Positions 25,716-32,302 of a stretch of DNA of 42,577 nt are shown here, piece after piece. Origin of the DNA: Caulobacter sp. BK020 (GTDB lineage: Bacteria; Pseudomonadota; Alphaproteobacteria; Caulobacterales; Caulobacteraceae). A model generated the notes under the pieces. That model was not told where the DNA came from and did not search any database. It saw nothing but the letters and a program-made list of their open reading frames with translations. How positions within the stretch are numbered: the first letter of the stretch is position 1; each line of letters begins with the position of its first letter. The position numbers and the translations under genes were made by a program. The stretch covers positions 1-42,577 of the forward strand of contig NZ_SLZL01000029.1 of assembly GCF_004342605.1 (NCBI RefSeq), in the 5' to 3' direction.

Positions 25716-25825
25716 TTGCGGAGGCGGCGACGCCCCCCCGACTTGAGGCTGGTGAAAGCCAGCCTGCTGCCTCCGCACCCTATCCTTGAAGGCCTTTCGG
25801 CGGACCCGTTCGGATCCGCCTTTTT
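25716..25825 (+). ncRNA. gsrN: GsrN-like general stress response small RNA
   Basis: A gene-free unit of about 110 bases between an exact SigT promoter and an intrinsic terminator. GCGGAGGC (25718-25725) pairs with GCCTCCGC (25769-25776). This outer stem encloses a run of seven C at 25733-25739 and an inner hairpin, GGCTGG (25747-25752) with CCAGCC (25759-25764). The 3' end is GGCGGA (25799-25804) with TCCGCC (25815-25820), followed by TTTTT. From published work, Caulobacter GsrN is a SigT-controlled sRNA with a 5' C-rich loop that pairs with katG mRNA; the regulation and C-rich loop seen here fit. The 5' end is estimated from the promoter. Confidence 0.8.
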
Positions 25826-25826
25826 C
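25798..25826 (+). terminator. Terminator of the GsrN-like sRNA
   Basis: GGCGGA and TCCGCC form a 6-bp stem with a 10-base loop, followed by TTTTTC at 25821-25826. Confidence 0.75.
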
Positions 25827-25850
25827 ATGCGCGATTCCTGGAAATTGCGA

Positions 25851-26315
25851 CTAGCGCAGCTTTCCGTCCAGATCGAAACGGATATCGGCTTGCCGCCGCA
25901 GGGGCCGGTTCTCGCCGTCGTTGGTCATGGCCCCGGCGTCGCCCGCCGCGCCGACGTCGAAAGCCACGTTGCTGTAGCCCATCTTGCCCAGGGCCCGCGT
26001 CACCGCCTCCGCACGTTGCTTGGACAGCGCCAGGTTGGCGTCGGGGGCGCCGACCGCGTCGGCCAGGCCGACGACCCGCACCGAAGCGACCTTGCAACCC
26101 GTGGCCAGGGCGTCAGCCCCCTTCAGCACCGAGCGCGCCTCGTTGGTCAATTGGGCCGAGCGGCTCTCGAAATAGATCTGAACCGAGAAATCCTCGCAGC
26201 TCGGAGCCATCTGTACGATCTGGGACCGCGACTTCGGTCCCGGATGGCTCACGCATCCCGCCACCAGGCCGCCCAGAGCCGCAGCCCCGATCATCGCCAG
26301 TCCGATCTTCTTCAT
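25851..26315 (-). CDS. OmpA-like lipoprotein
   Basis: A 154-residue protein. The N-terminus 'MKKIGLAMIGAAALGGLVAGC' is a lipoprotein signal with lipobox VAGC (Cys21). The mature part is an OmpA C-terminal-like domain: 'FSVQIYFESRSAQLTNEARSVLKGAD', then 'VRVVGLADAVGAPDANLALSKQRAEAVTRALGKMG' and 'NRPLRRQADIRF', the segments that bind peptidoglycan diaminopimelate. It should tether the envelope to peptidoglycan. No SigT promoter is visible directly upstream; it may be read from the glycine-zipper gene 82 bases upstream, or have its own promoter. Confidence 0.85.
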   Translation of the reverse strand: MKKIGLAMIGAAALGGLVAGCVSHPGPKSRSQIVQMAPSCEDFSVQIYFESRSAQLTNEARSVLKGADALATGCKVASVRVVGLADAVGAPDANLALSKQRAEAVTRALGKMGYSNVAFDVGAAGDAGAMTNDGENRPLRRQADIRFDLDGKLR

Positions 26316-26342
26316 CTTGCCCTCTCTGACGCCACGGCGCGC

Positions 26343-26373
26343 AAAAGGCCGCCGACGCGCGCCGGCCGCCTTT
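26343..26373 (-). terminator. Possible terminator of the glycine-zipper gene
   Basis: On the minus strand AAAGGC...CCG pairs with CGG...GCCTTT across two mismatches, ending in CCTTTT. It lies about 25 bases past the stop codon and would partly insulate the OmpA-like gene. Confidence 0.4.
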
Positions 26374-26396
26374 ACGAGGGTTCGGCCTGGCCCGAC

Positions 26397-26738
26397 TTAA
26401 CGGGGGCTGCCGTCTTCCCAGTAGTAACGACCGCTACGCGAGTCGTAGTAATAATACCGTCCGGCGCGCTCGTCATAGTACTGGCGGCGATTGACGTTGG
26501 TGGCGCCGCACCCGCCGTCCTCGCGGCAACCCTTCACGGCGCCGACCGTGCCGCCCAGGGCCGCGCCGACCGCGGCGCCGGTGGTGGCGCTGCCGCCGCC
26601 GACATTGTTGCCGACGATCGCGCCCGCCAAGGCGCCCAGGGCCGCGCCGCCGGCCGCGTTGCGTTCGGTGTTGCCCGTGGCGGTGCAAGCGCTGGCCAGC
26701 ACGCCGACGCCCAAGAGGGCGATCAAGGTCTTGTTCAT
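26397..26738 (-). CDS. Glycine-zipper 2TM lipoprotein with tyrosine-rich tail
   Basis: A 113-residue protein. 'MNKTLIALLGVGVLASAC' is a lipoprotein signal with lipobox ASAC (Cys18). Residues about 29-69 form two glycine-zipper helices ('AAGGAALGALAGAIVGNNVG' and 'GAAVGAALGGTVGAVKG'), as in the SlyB/Rick-17kDa group of outer-membrane lipoproteins. Two more cysteines follow ('CREDGGC'), then a tail dense in Tyr and Arg ('YYDERAGRYYYYDSRSGRYYW'). RBS GGAGAG precedes the ATG. An exact SigT promoter lies 35-60 bases upstream, so it is probably stress-induced. Confidence 0.85.
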   Translation of the reverse strand: MNKTLIALLGVGVLASACTATGNTERNAAGGAALGALAGAIVGNNVGGGSATTGAAVGAALGGTVGAVKGCREDGGCGATNVNRRQYYDERAGRYYYYDSRSGRYYWEDGSPR

Positions 26739-26772
26739 CGTGGCTCTCCGTTCGAGCTTGTCCCTGCACGCA

Positions 26773-26798
26773 AACGAGCCGCGCCCGCCAACGGTTCC
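26773..26798 (-). promoter_or_regulatory. SigT promoter for the glycine-zipper lipoprotein
   Basis: On the minus strand GGAAC (26798-26794), a 17-base spacer and CGTT (26776-26773). The predicted start is near 26765. Its -35 is one arm of the palindrome GGTTCC-G-GGAACC at 26793-26805; the other arm is the -35 of the divergent promoter. Confidence 0.8.
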
Positions 26799-26799
26799 G

Positions 26800-26824
26800 G
26801 GAACCCAAGCCAAGCGCCGCCGTT
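26800..26824 (+). promoter_or_regulatory. SigT promoter for the lipid kinase-phosphoesterase operon
   Basis: GGAAC at 26800-26804, a 16-base spacer and CGTT at 26821-26824. The predicted start is near 26832, 40 bases before the ATG at 26872. It is back-to-back with the promoter on the other strand. Confidence 0.8.
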
Positions 26825-26871
26825 TGAGGTCTCGAACCTTCCTTGCGCGTCCGCGCTCCCTGGAATTTTGC

Positions 26872-27720
26872 ATGCGTGTGGAAGTCGTCACCAACGTCGC
26901 TTCCGGTTCGGTGGGTCGGGAGGCTCCGGCCCAGGCCGAGGCCATCCTGGCGGAGCATGGGGTCACGGGACGGGTCCACGCCCCTGGCGAGGGCGAGCTG
27001 GCCGACTGCCTGCGCGACGCCCTGGACTCGCGGCCCGACGCCCTGCTGGTGGTAGCCGGCGACGGCACGGCGCGAACGGCCGCCGAGATGGCCGGGCCAG
27101 ATGGTCCGCTGATCGCGCCCCTGCCCGGCGGCACCATGAACATGCTGCCCCACGCGCTGTACGGCGCCATTCCCTGGCCCGAGGCCATGGTCAACTGCCT
27201 GAGGGGCGGCCAGGCGCGGATGATCTCCGGCGGCGAGATCAATGGCCGGCTGTTCTTCGTCGCCGCCATCCTCGGCAGCCCCGCCCTGTGGGCCGAGGCC
27301 CGGGAGGCGGCGCGGGCGGGCCGAGCCGACCTGGCGCTGCTGCGCGCCCGTCGCGCCCTCCGCCGCGCTTTCTCCAGTCGGCTGCGCTACGTGCTGGACG
27401 GCCGCCCCAAGGGCAAGACCGAGGCCCTGAGCCTGCTCTGCCCGCTGGTTTCAGCCGACCTGGCCGCCGACGAGCAGGCCCTGGAGGCCGCCGCCCTGGA
27501 TCCCGCCGGCGCGCTCGACATCTTCCGCCTGGGCGTCAACACCGTGACCGGCAACTGGCGCAACGACCCGTCCGTGATCGTTGGCCGCTGCCGGATCGGC
27601 AAGGTCTGGGCCGGCGGCCGGATCCCCGCCATTCTCGACGGCGAACCGGTGCGGCTGGACGACGCCGTCAATGTTCGTTTTCGCCCCAAGGCCTTCCGCG
27701 CCCTGGTTCCCGCCTCATGA
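26872..27720 (+). CDS. Diacylglycerol/lipid kinase family protein
   Basis: A 282-residue protein with the DAGK catalytic fold. 'LLVVAGDGTARTAAEMA' is the nucleotide loop (usually GGDGT; here AGDGT), and 'IAPLPGGTMNMLPHAL' is the LPxGTxN motif. The second domain, from about residue 115, forms the lipid-binding beta sandwich. Such enzymes phosphorylate diacylglycerol, ceramide or related lipids; the substrate is unknown. The ATG at 26872 lies 40 bases downstream of a predicted SigT transcript start. The stop overlaps the metallophosphoesterase start (ATGA at 27717-27720), so the two are coupled. Confidence 0.87.
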   Translation: MRVEVVTNVASGSVGREAPAQAEAILAEHGVTGRVHAPGEGELADCLRDALDSRPDALLVVAGDGTARTAAEMAGPDGPLIAPLPGGTMNMLPHALYGAIPWPEAMVNCLRGGQARMISGGEINGRLFFVAAILGSPALWAEAREAARAGRADLALLRARRALRRAFSSRLRYVLDGRPKGKTEALSLLCPLVSADLAADEQALEAAALDPAGALDIFRLGVNTVTGNWRNDPSVIVGRCRIGKVWAGGRIPAILDGEPVRLDDAVNVRFRPKAFRALVPAS

Positions 27721-28568
27721 CGCCGCTCAAGCTGGTCCAGGTGTCCGACATCCATTTCGGCGGCGAGCACAAGGCGGCCGTCGAGGCGGCGGTCGAGCGC
27801 ATCCACGCCGAACAGCCCGACCTGGTGATCGCGGCCGGCGACCTGACCAAGGACGGCAAGGTCGAGGAGTTCGACGCCGCCCAGGCCTGGCTGGACCGCC
27901 TGCCCGGCCCCCGGCTGGTGACGCCGGGCAACCACGACACGCCGTTCGCGGGCCCTCGCGAGATCCTGACCCGGCTGATCGCCCCCTGGCGGCGCTACGA
28001 GCGCCGGTTCGGTGAGCGGATGAACAGCGACTGGGATGACCCGCGCGCCACCGTCGTCACCCTCAACTCGGCCCGCGCCTTCCAGCTGCGGGCCAACTGG
28101 TCCAAGGGCGCGGTGTCGCGCCGCCAGGTCCGCGAGGTCTGCGCCGATCTTCGGGGCGCCGCCCCGGGGGCCCTGAAGATCGTGGTCTGCCACCATCCGC
28201 TGATCGAGATGCTCGGCGGCCCCATGACCGCCCGGGTGCGCGGCGGCACGGCGGCCGCCCAGGCCTTTTCCCACGCCGGGGTGGACCTGGTCCTGACCGG
28301 CCACATCCATGCGCCGTTCGTGCATCCCTATCCGTTCGCGGACGGCTGCACCCAGGCGGTGGGCTCGGGGACGCTGTCGGTGCGCGAGCGCGGCGTGCCG
28401 CCCAGCTTCAACCTGATCGAGGTCGACGACGTCGATATCCGCATCACGGCCCTGGCCTTCGAGCGCACCCGGTTCACGACCTTCCGGACCTGGTCGGTTC
28501 CGCGGCGCTGCGTTCCCAAGGGCCCGAACGAAAACGGCGCGACCGAGGTCGCGCCGCTCCGGGTCTAG
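27717..28568 (+). CDS. Calcineurin-like metallophosphoesterase
   Basis: A 283-residue protein with the full metal-ligand set: 'VSDIHFG' (DxH), 'AAGDLTKDG' (GD), 'TPGNHDTPF' (GNHD), 'VVCHHPL' and 'LTGHIHAPF' (GHxH). The closest recognisable group is the cAMP phosphodiesterase/Icc-like class, but the substrate is not assignable. The ATG at 27717 overlaps the lipid kinase stop; the much longer open frame from 25515 is not credible upstream of that point. Pairing with a lipid kinase under a SigT promoter suggests a role in membrane lipid remodelling during stress (inference). Its stop codon lies inside a terminator-like repeat. Confidence 0.87.
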   Translation: MTPLKLVQVSDIHFGGEHKAAVEAAVERIHAEQPDLVIAAGDLTKDGKVEEFDAAQAWLDRLPGPRLVTPGNHDTPFAGPREILTRLIAPWRRYERRFGERMNSDWDDPRATVVTLNSARAFQLRANWSKGAVSRRQVREVCADLRGAAPGALKIVVCHHPLIEMLGGPMTARVRGGTAAAQAFSHAGVDLVLTGHIHAPFVHPYPFADGCTQAVGSGTLSVRERGVPPSFNLIEVDDVDIRITALAFERTRFTTFRTWSVPRRCVPKGPNENGATEVAPLRV

Positions 28569-28670
28569 AGCAAATCGCGCGATATAGGAATCGCACGACT
28601 TGCTCTAGATTTTTGTTTTCGCATCGCTTTTGTGGAAAACCGGCGTCCACTTTTCCGCGCGATGCTCTAG
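28564..28670. repeat. Dispersed alphaproteobacterial intergenic repeat, terminator-like
   Basis: TCTAGAGCAA at 28564-28573 pairs with its inverse ending at 28609 (one mismatch further in), followed on the plus strand by TTTTTGTTTTC, so this half can terminate the metallophosphoesterase transcript. A second hairpin joins GCATCGC (28621-28627) to GCGATGC (28659-28665). CTAGAGC or its inverse appears three times. The layout resembles a repeat common between genes in alphaproteobacteria (from memory). Confidence 0.65.
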
Positions 28671-28684
28671 CCAGTCGAGGCCGA

Positions 28685-29302
28685 TCAAGCTGGTTCGGGA
28701 TAGGTCCAGGCCGCGCCCTGGCCCTTGGCCGCGGCGAACTGGGCGTCGGCGAACGCCCAGTTGGGCAGGACGTCGAACCAGGCTTCCAGGAAGCCCTTCC
28801 GGTTGTTCTGGTGGTCCAGGTAATAGGCGTGTTCCCACAGGTCGCAGACCAGCAGCGGGGTGACGCCCGGCTTGGTCAGGGTGTCGTCGGCGTCGTGGGT
28901 CGAGAGCACCACCAGCTTGCCGTCCTGCACGGCCAGCCACACCCAGCCCGAGCCAAAGTGGCCGACGCCCTCGGCGACGAACTTTTCCTTCAGCCCGGCC
29001 AGGTCGCCGAACGCCTCGTTGATGGCGGCGGTCAGCTCGGCCGACGGGGCGGCCTTGTCAGCGCTCATGCAGTCCCAGAAGAAGGCGTGGTTCCAGGCCT
29101 GGGCGGCGTTGTTGAACACCTTGCCGGGGCCCGCCTCGCGGATCACCGCTTCCAGCGGACGCTTGTCGCCTTCCGGCAGCAAGCCGTTCAGCGCGTTCAC
29201 ATAGGCCGCGTGGTGCTTGTCATGGTGGAAATGAAGCGTATTGGCCGAGATGGTCGGCTCCAGGGCTTCATAGGCATAGGGGAGGTCGGGCAGCTTGAAC
29301 AT
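28685..29302 (-). CDS. sodB: Fe/Mn superoxide dismutase
   Basis: A 205-residue enzyme that dismutates superoxide. Metal ligands are visible as the His in 'TLHFHHDKHHAAYVN' (about residue 26), the His in 'AQAWNHAFFWDCMS', and Asp/His in 'LLVCDLWEHAYYLDHQNNRKGF' (DxWEHAYYLD). 'GSGWVWLAVQDGKL' is typical of the family. The 'NNAAQAWNH' and 'GHFGSGW' segments favour iron. No SigT consensus is visible in the ~100 bases upstream. It ends beside the dispersed repeat, which may terminate it from the other side. Confidence 0.95.
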   Translation of the reverse strand: MFKLPDLPYAYEALEPTISANTLHFHHDKHHAAYVNALNGLLPEGDKRPLEAVIREAGPGKVFNNAAQAWNHAFFWDCMSADKAAPSAELTAAINEAFGDLAGLKEKFVAEGVGHFGSGWVWLAVQDGKLVVLSTHDADDTLTKPGVTPLLVCDLWEHAYYLDHQNNRKGFLEAWFDVLPNWAFADAQFAAAKGQGAAWTYPEPA

Positions 29303-29408
29303 GATCGCTCCAGGGCAAAACGCCCCCGGAAGATGGGCGGGGAGGCCCAGAAAACCAGGGGCGGGAAAGGCTGTCTTGTCGAATTGTCGCTAGAACGGGC
29401 AAGCGCCT

Positions 29409-29804
29409 CTAGCGCGGCGGCGGTTTCTGCGAGTCCAGCAGCGCCTTGGCGACGATCGCGGCCAGGGCTGGGTTGCGGAAGGCGATGATTCCGGCCGCCA
29501 GACCGGCGCCGACCGTCAGGATCGGCCGATCCTTGACCATCTCGATGGCCTTCTCGGCGAAGGCGAAGGCGTCCGGCGCGGGAGCCGGCCGGGCCCTTTC
29601 CTCGGCCTTGAGCGCGGCCAGCAACCCGGCGAGACCGACGATGGCGGCGGCGACCGCAGCGACCACCGCCGCCGCGCCGGCGGCGCCGAGATGGGGCTGC
29701 AGCACCGCGAACAGCGCGAAGGCGGCGGCGAACACGCTCACGGCAGCGGCCGCGGCGATCGCCGCGGCCGCTGCCAGGGTCGTCAGGGTCTTGCCGAAGA
29801 TCAC
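29409..29804 (-). CDS. Holin-superfamily-like small membrane protein
   Basis: A 131-residue protein, very rich in Ala. Two long hydrophobic helices (about 8-36 and 42-64) are followed by a charged linker and a third weaker one ('ILTVGAGLAAGIIAFRNPALAAI'). The layout fits the Phage_holin_3_6/DUF1469 group, usually found next to DUF883 genes. It need not be phage-derived. The GTG start overlaps the DUF883 stop (GTGA at 29801-29804), so both are expressed together, apparently from the SigT promoter at 30251-30276. Confidence 0.75.
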   Translation of the reverse strand: MIFGKTLTTLAAAAAIAAAAAVSVFAAAFALFAVLQPHLGAAGAAAVVAAVAAAIVGLAGLLAALKAEERARPAPAPDAFAFAEKAIEMVKDRPILTVGAGLAAGIIAFRNPALAAIVAKALLDSQKPPPR

Positions 29805-30187
29805 TTGTCGCGGCCGCCGCGATTCCCGGCCAGCAGCAGGCCCAGCAGGACGCCGACTCCGAGGCCGGCCAGGGTGGCGGTGATCGGCCGCTCGCGAACC
29901 CGCTCGCTGACATAGCGGCTGGCCTCGTCGACCGACTGGCCGGCGGTGTCGGTATAGGTGCGGGTCTGGGCGCGCAGGGTTTCGAGGCCCTGGGTCAGGG
30001 AGGCTTCGATGCGCTTGGCGGCGTCGGCCAGGTTGGCCTTGGCCGCGGCGGCGGCCTCGCTGAAGTTGCCGCGGGCGGCGCTGGCCGCCTCGCCGAAGCT
30101 GCGCTCGGCATGGTCAAGAGCCGCGCCGGCGTTCGACGAGGCCTTGTTGGCTTCCTTCAGGGCGGGATTGAGGGCGGTATCGGGCAT
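29801..30187 (-). CDS. DUF883 (ElaB/YqjD-like) membrane-anchored protein
   Basis: A 128-residue protein. A long alanine-rich helical or coiled-coil segment (about 10-90: 'ASSNAGAALDHAERSFGEAA' and onward) is followed by the family C-terminus 'VRERPITATLAGLGVGVLLGLLLAGNR', a single membrane anchor of YqjD/ElaB type. E. coli relatives bind ribosomes at the membrane in stationary phase. The ATG at 30187 is chosen; a longer open frame continues upstream only as a shadow of the divergent kinase. An exact SigT promoter precedes it. Confidence 0.82.
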   Translation of the reverse strand: MPDTALNPALKEANKASSNAGAALDHAERSFGEAASAARGNFSEAAAAAKANLADAAKRIEASLTQGLETLRAQTRTYTDTAGQSVDEASRYVSERVRERPITATLAGLGVGVLLGLLLAGNRGGRDK

Positions 30188-30250
30188 GATGATCTCCGGT
30201 TCGCGGCTCGACTGTACGGGGGGCGGGCAGCTGCAAAGCTGCGCCCGCAC

Positions 30251-30276
30251 AACGCGAAGCCGAGGCGACGAGTTCC
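30251..30276 (-). promoter_or_regulatory. SigT promoter for the DUF883-holin-like operon
   Basis: On the minus strand GGAAC (30276-30272), a 17-base spacer and CGTT (30254-30251). The predicted start is about 55 bases before the ATG at 30187. Confidence 0.78.
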
Positions 30277-30385
30277 ATTGTAGCCTCAAGGTTTGAGCTT
30301 CACCACAGGGGATCTTCTGCCTGGATCGCGGAGCGTCGCCTTTATCGATCTCGCGCGTCAGGCGAACCCGGTCTATGGTCGAATC

Positions 30386-32302
30386 ATGGACGATGCGGGC
30401 GCAACGCTGGCGGAGGATCACGAGGCGCGACGGCTGCGCGCCCTCGACGCCCTTCACGCCTTTGGCGGCGATCCGGCCGACCCCCGGTTCGACCGTATCG
30501 TGCGCCTGGCCTCGCGGCTGTTCGGCGCCCCCCGCGCGGCGATCCGCCTGGTCGGCAAGGACAGCGTCTGGCTGAAGGCCAAGGTCGGTTTCGACCATCT
30601 CGAGGAGCCACGCCCCGCCGGCCTGGCCGAGCGGATGACCGAGAACGGCGTGGTCGCCCATCCCGATCTCGCCGCCGACCCCGATCCGGCCCTGCGTCCC
30701 TGGTGCGCCGACAGCCGCTTTTTCGCCTGCGCGCCCCTGAAAACCGCCGCGGGCGAGATCGTCGGCCTGCTGACCGTCGAGGACCCGGCGCCCCGGGAGG
30801 CCGTCGACCCCGGCCTGGCCGACGCCCTGGCCGACCTGGCCGCCCTGGCGATGGAAGAGCTGCTGCACGACGCCGAGACCGCCCGCAACGCCGCCGAGCG
30901 GGCGCTGGACAGCGAGCGGATCGCCCTGGCCCTGCACGCCGCCAACCTGGGCGAATTCGTCTGGGACATGGCCACCGACACCGTGCGGGTCAGCGCCCGG
31001 ATGGCGTCGATCACCGAGGTTCCCGAGGGCGTGGCGCCGGCCGAGCGCGGCGAGGCGCTGTACGGCTTCATCCATCCCGACGACCGCGAGATGGTCCGCG
31101 CCGAGGTCGAGGCCCAGCTGAAGGCCCAGGGCCGCTACGAAGTCGAGTTCCGCCGCGTGTCGTCCGATCCCCACCGGGTGGTCTGGAACAGGGTGGCCGG
31201 GCTGCTGGTCCGCGACGCCGACGACAGGCCGCTGCGGCTGATCGGCGTGGTCCAGGACGTCACCGCCCGCAAGGACGCCGACGACCAGCGCGAAAACCTG
31301 CTGACCGAGCTGGATCACCGGATCAAGAACATCCTGGCCGCCGTGCAGTCGGTGGCCGGCCAGTCGGCCCGCAAGGCCTCGTCGCTGGACGGCTTCCTCA
31401 AGGCGTTCAACGGCCGGCTGAAGGCGATGAGTTCGGCCCACGACCTGCTCAGCGCCGCCCGCTGGCGCGGCGCCACCCTGGCGAGGATCGCGGCGGCCGA
31501 GCTGGGCGGGCTGGCTCCGAACCAGACGCGCTGGGACGGGCCGGAGCTGTTCCTGACGCCTCGGGCGGCGGCGGCCCTGTCGCTGACCCTGCACGAACTG
31601 GCGGTCAACGCCGTCAAGTACGGGTCGTTGTCGGTCGAGAGCGGCCGGGTCGAGGTGGTCTGGCGGGTGGCGCCCGGCGGCGGCTTCAATCTGGAATGGC
31701 TGGAGACCGGCGGGCCGATGACCTCGCCGCCCGAGGTGCGCGGCTTCGGCATGACCCTGATCGAGGACGTGGTCGGCCGCGAACTGGGTGGGCGGGCCAC
31801 GGTCGAGTACAAGCGCAGCGGCGTGACGGCGATGATCCACGCCGCCCCCGACGCCCTGATCGACGAGCCCGAGCCCGACGAGCCGGCCGCCGCGCCGGAC
31901 CAGCGCATCGTCGAGACGGTGGGCGGCGGCGACGACAGCTTCCGGGCCGGCGACATCGCGGGTCTCAAGGTGCTGATCGTCGAGGACTCGCTGCTGCTGG
32001 CCATGGAGCTGGAGGCGGGGCTGGAGGATTCCGGCGTCCAGGTGGTGGGCTGCGCGGCCGAGCTGCCCGAGGCGCTGTCGATGCTTGAGCTGACGTTCGA
32101 CGCCGCGGTGCTGGACGCCGACCTCAACGGCCAGTCGGTGGCCCCGGTCGCCGAGGTGCTGCGCCGCGAGGGCCGGCCGTTCGTGTTCGCCACCGGCTAT
32201 GCCGACAAGGCCGCCCCGATGGGCTTCGACGCCCCGATCGTCAGAAAACCCTACAACGTCCACCAGATCGCCCGGGCCCTGGCCTCGGTGACCGGGCGGT
32301 AG
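30386..32302 (+). CDS. Soluble HWE-family hybrid histidine kinase (GAF-PAS-HWE-REC)
   Basis: A 638-residue protein with no membrane helix. GAF about 25-160, PAS about 172-295 ('LGEFVWDMATDTVRVS' to 'RLIGVVQDVTARKDAD'), HWE kinase about 300-490 with phospho-acceptor His311 in 'ELDHRIKNILAAVQSVAGQSA' and N box 'LHELAVNAVKYGSL', and a C-terminal receiver about 527-636 with Asp577 ('AVLDADLNG'), 'FATGY' and Lys621. HWE kinases often feed the PhyR system. It is divergent from the SigT-driven DUF883 operon and may be a further GSR input (inference). The ATG at 30386 is preferred over a TTG at 30293; neither has a strong RBS. Confidence 0.88.
   Translation: MDDAGATLAEDHEARRLRALDALHAFGGDPADPRFDRIVRLASRLFGAPRAAIRLVGKDSVWLKAKVGFDHLEEPRPAGLAERMTENGVVAHPDLAADPDPALRPWCADSRFFACAPLKTAAGEIVGLLTVEDPAPREAVDPGLADALADLAALAMEELLHDAETARNAAERALDSERIALALHAANLGEFVWDMATDTVRVSARMASITEVPEGVAPAERGEALYGFIHPDDREMVRAEVEAQLKAQGRYEVEFRRVSSDPHRVVWNRVAGLLVRDADDRPLRLIGVVQDVTARKDADDQRENLLTELDHRIKNILAAVQSVAGQSARKASSLDGFLKAFNGRLKAMSSAHDLLSAARWRGATLARIAAAELGGLAPNQTRWDGPELFLTPRAAAALSLTLHELAVNAVKYGSLSVESGRVEVVWRVAPGGGFNLEWLETGGPMTSPPEVRGFGMTLIEDVVGRELGGRATVEYKRSGVTAMIHAAPDALIDEPEPDEPAAAPDQRIVETVGGGDDSFRAGDIAGLKVLIVEDSLLLAMELEAGLEDSGVQVVGCAAELPEALSMLELTFDAAVLDADLNGQSVAPVAEVLRREGRPFVFATGYADKAAPMGFDAPIVRKPYNVHQIARALASVTGR

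Noticed and set aside
25515..27716. A long plus-strand open frame ending in the metallophosphoesterase
   Set aside because: Only the part from 27717 matches a family. Upstream it crosses the sRNA, the antisense of two lipoproteins and the lipid kinase in another frame, without an RBS.
29409..29804. The holin-like gene as a sign of a prophage
   Set aside because: It is coupled to a DUF883 gene under a SigT promoter and no other phage gene is near; this pairing is a normal chromosomal one.
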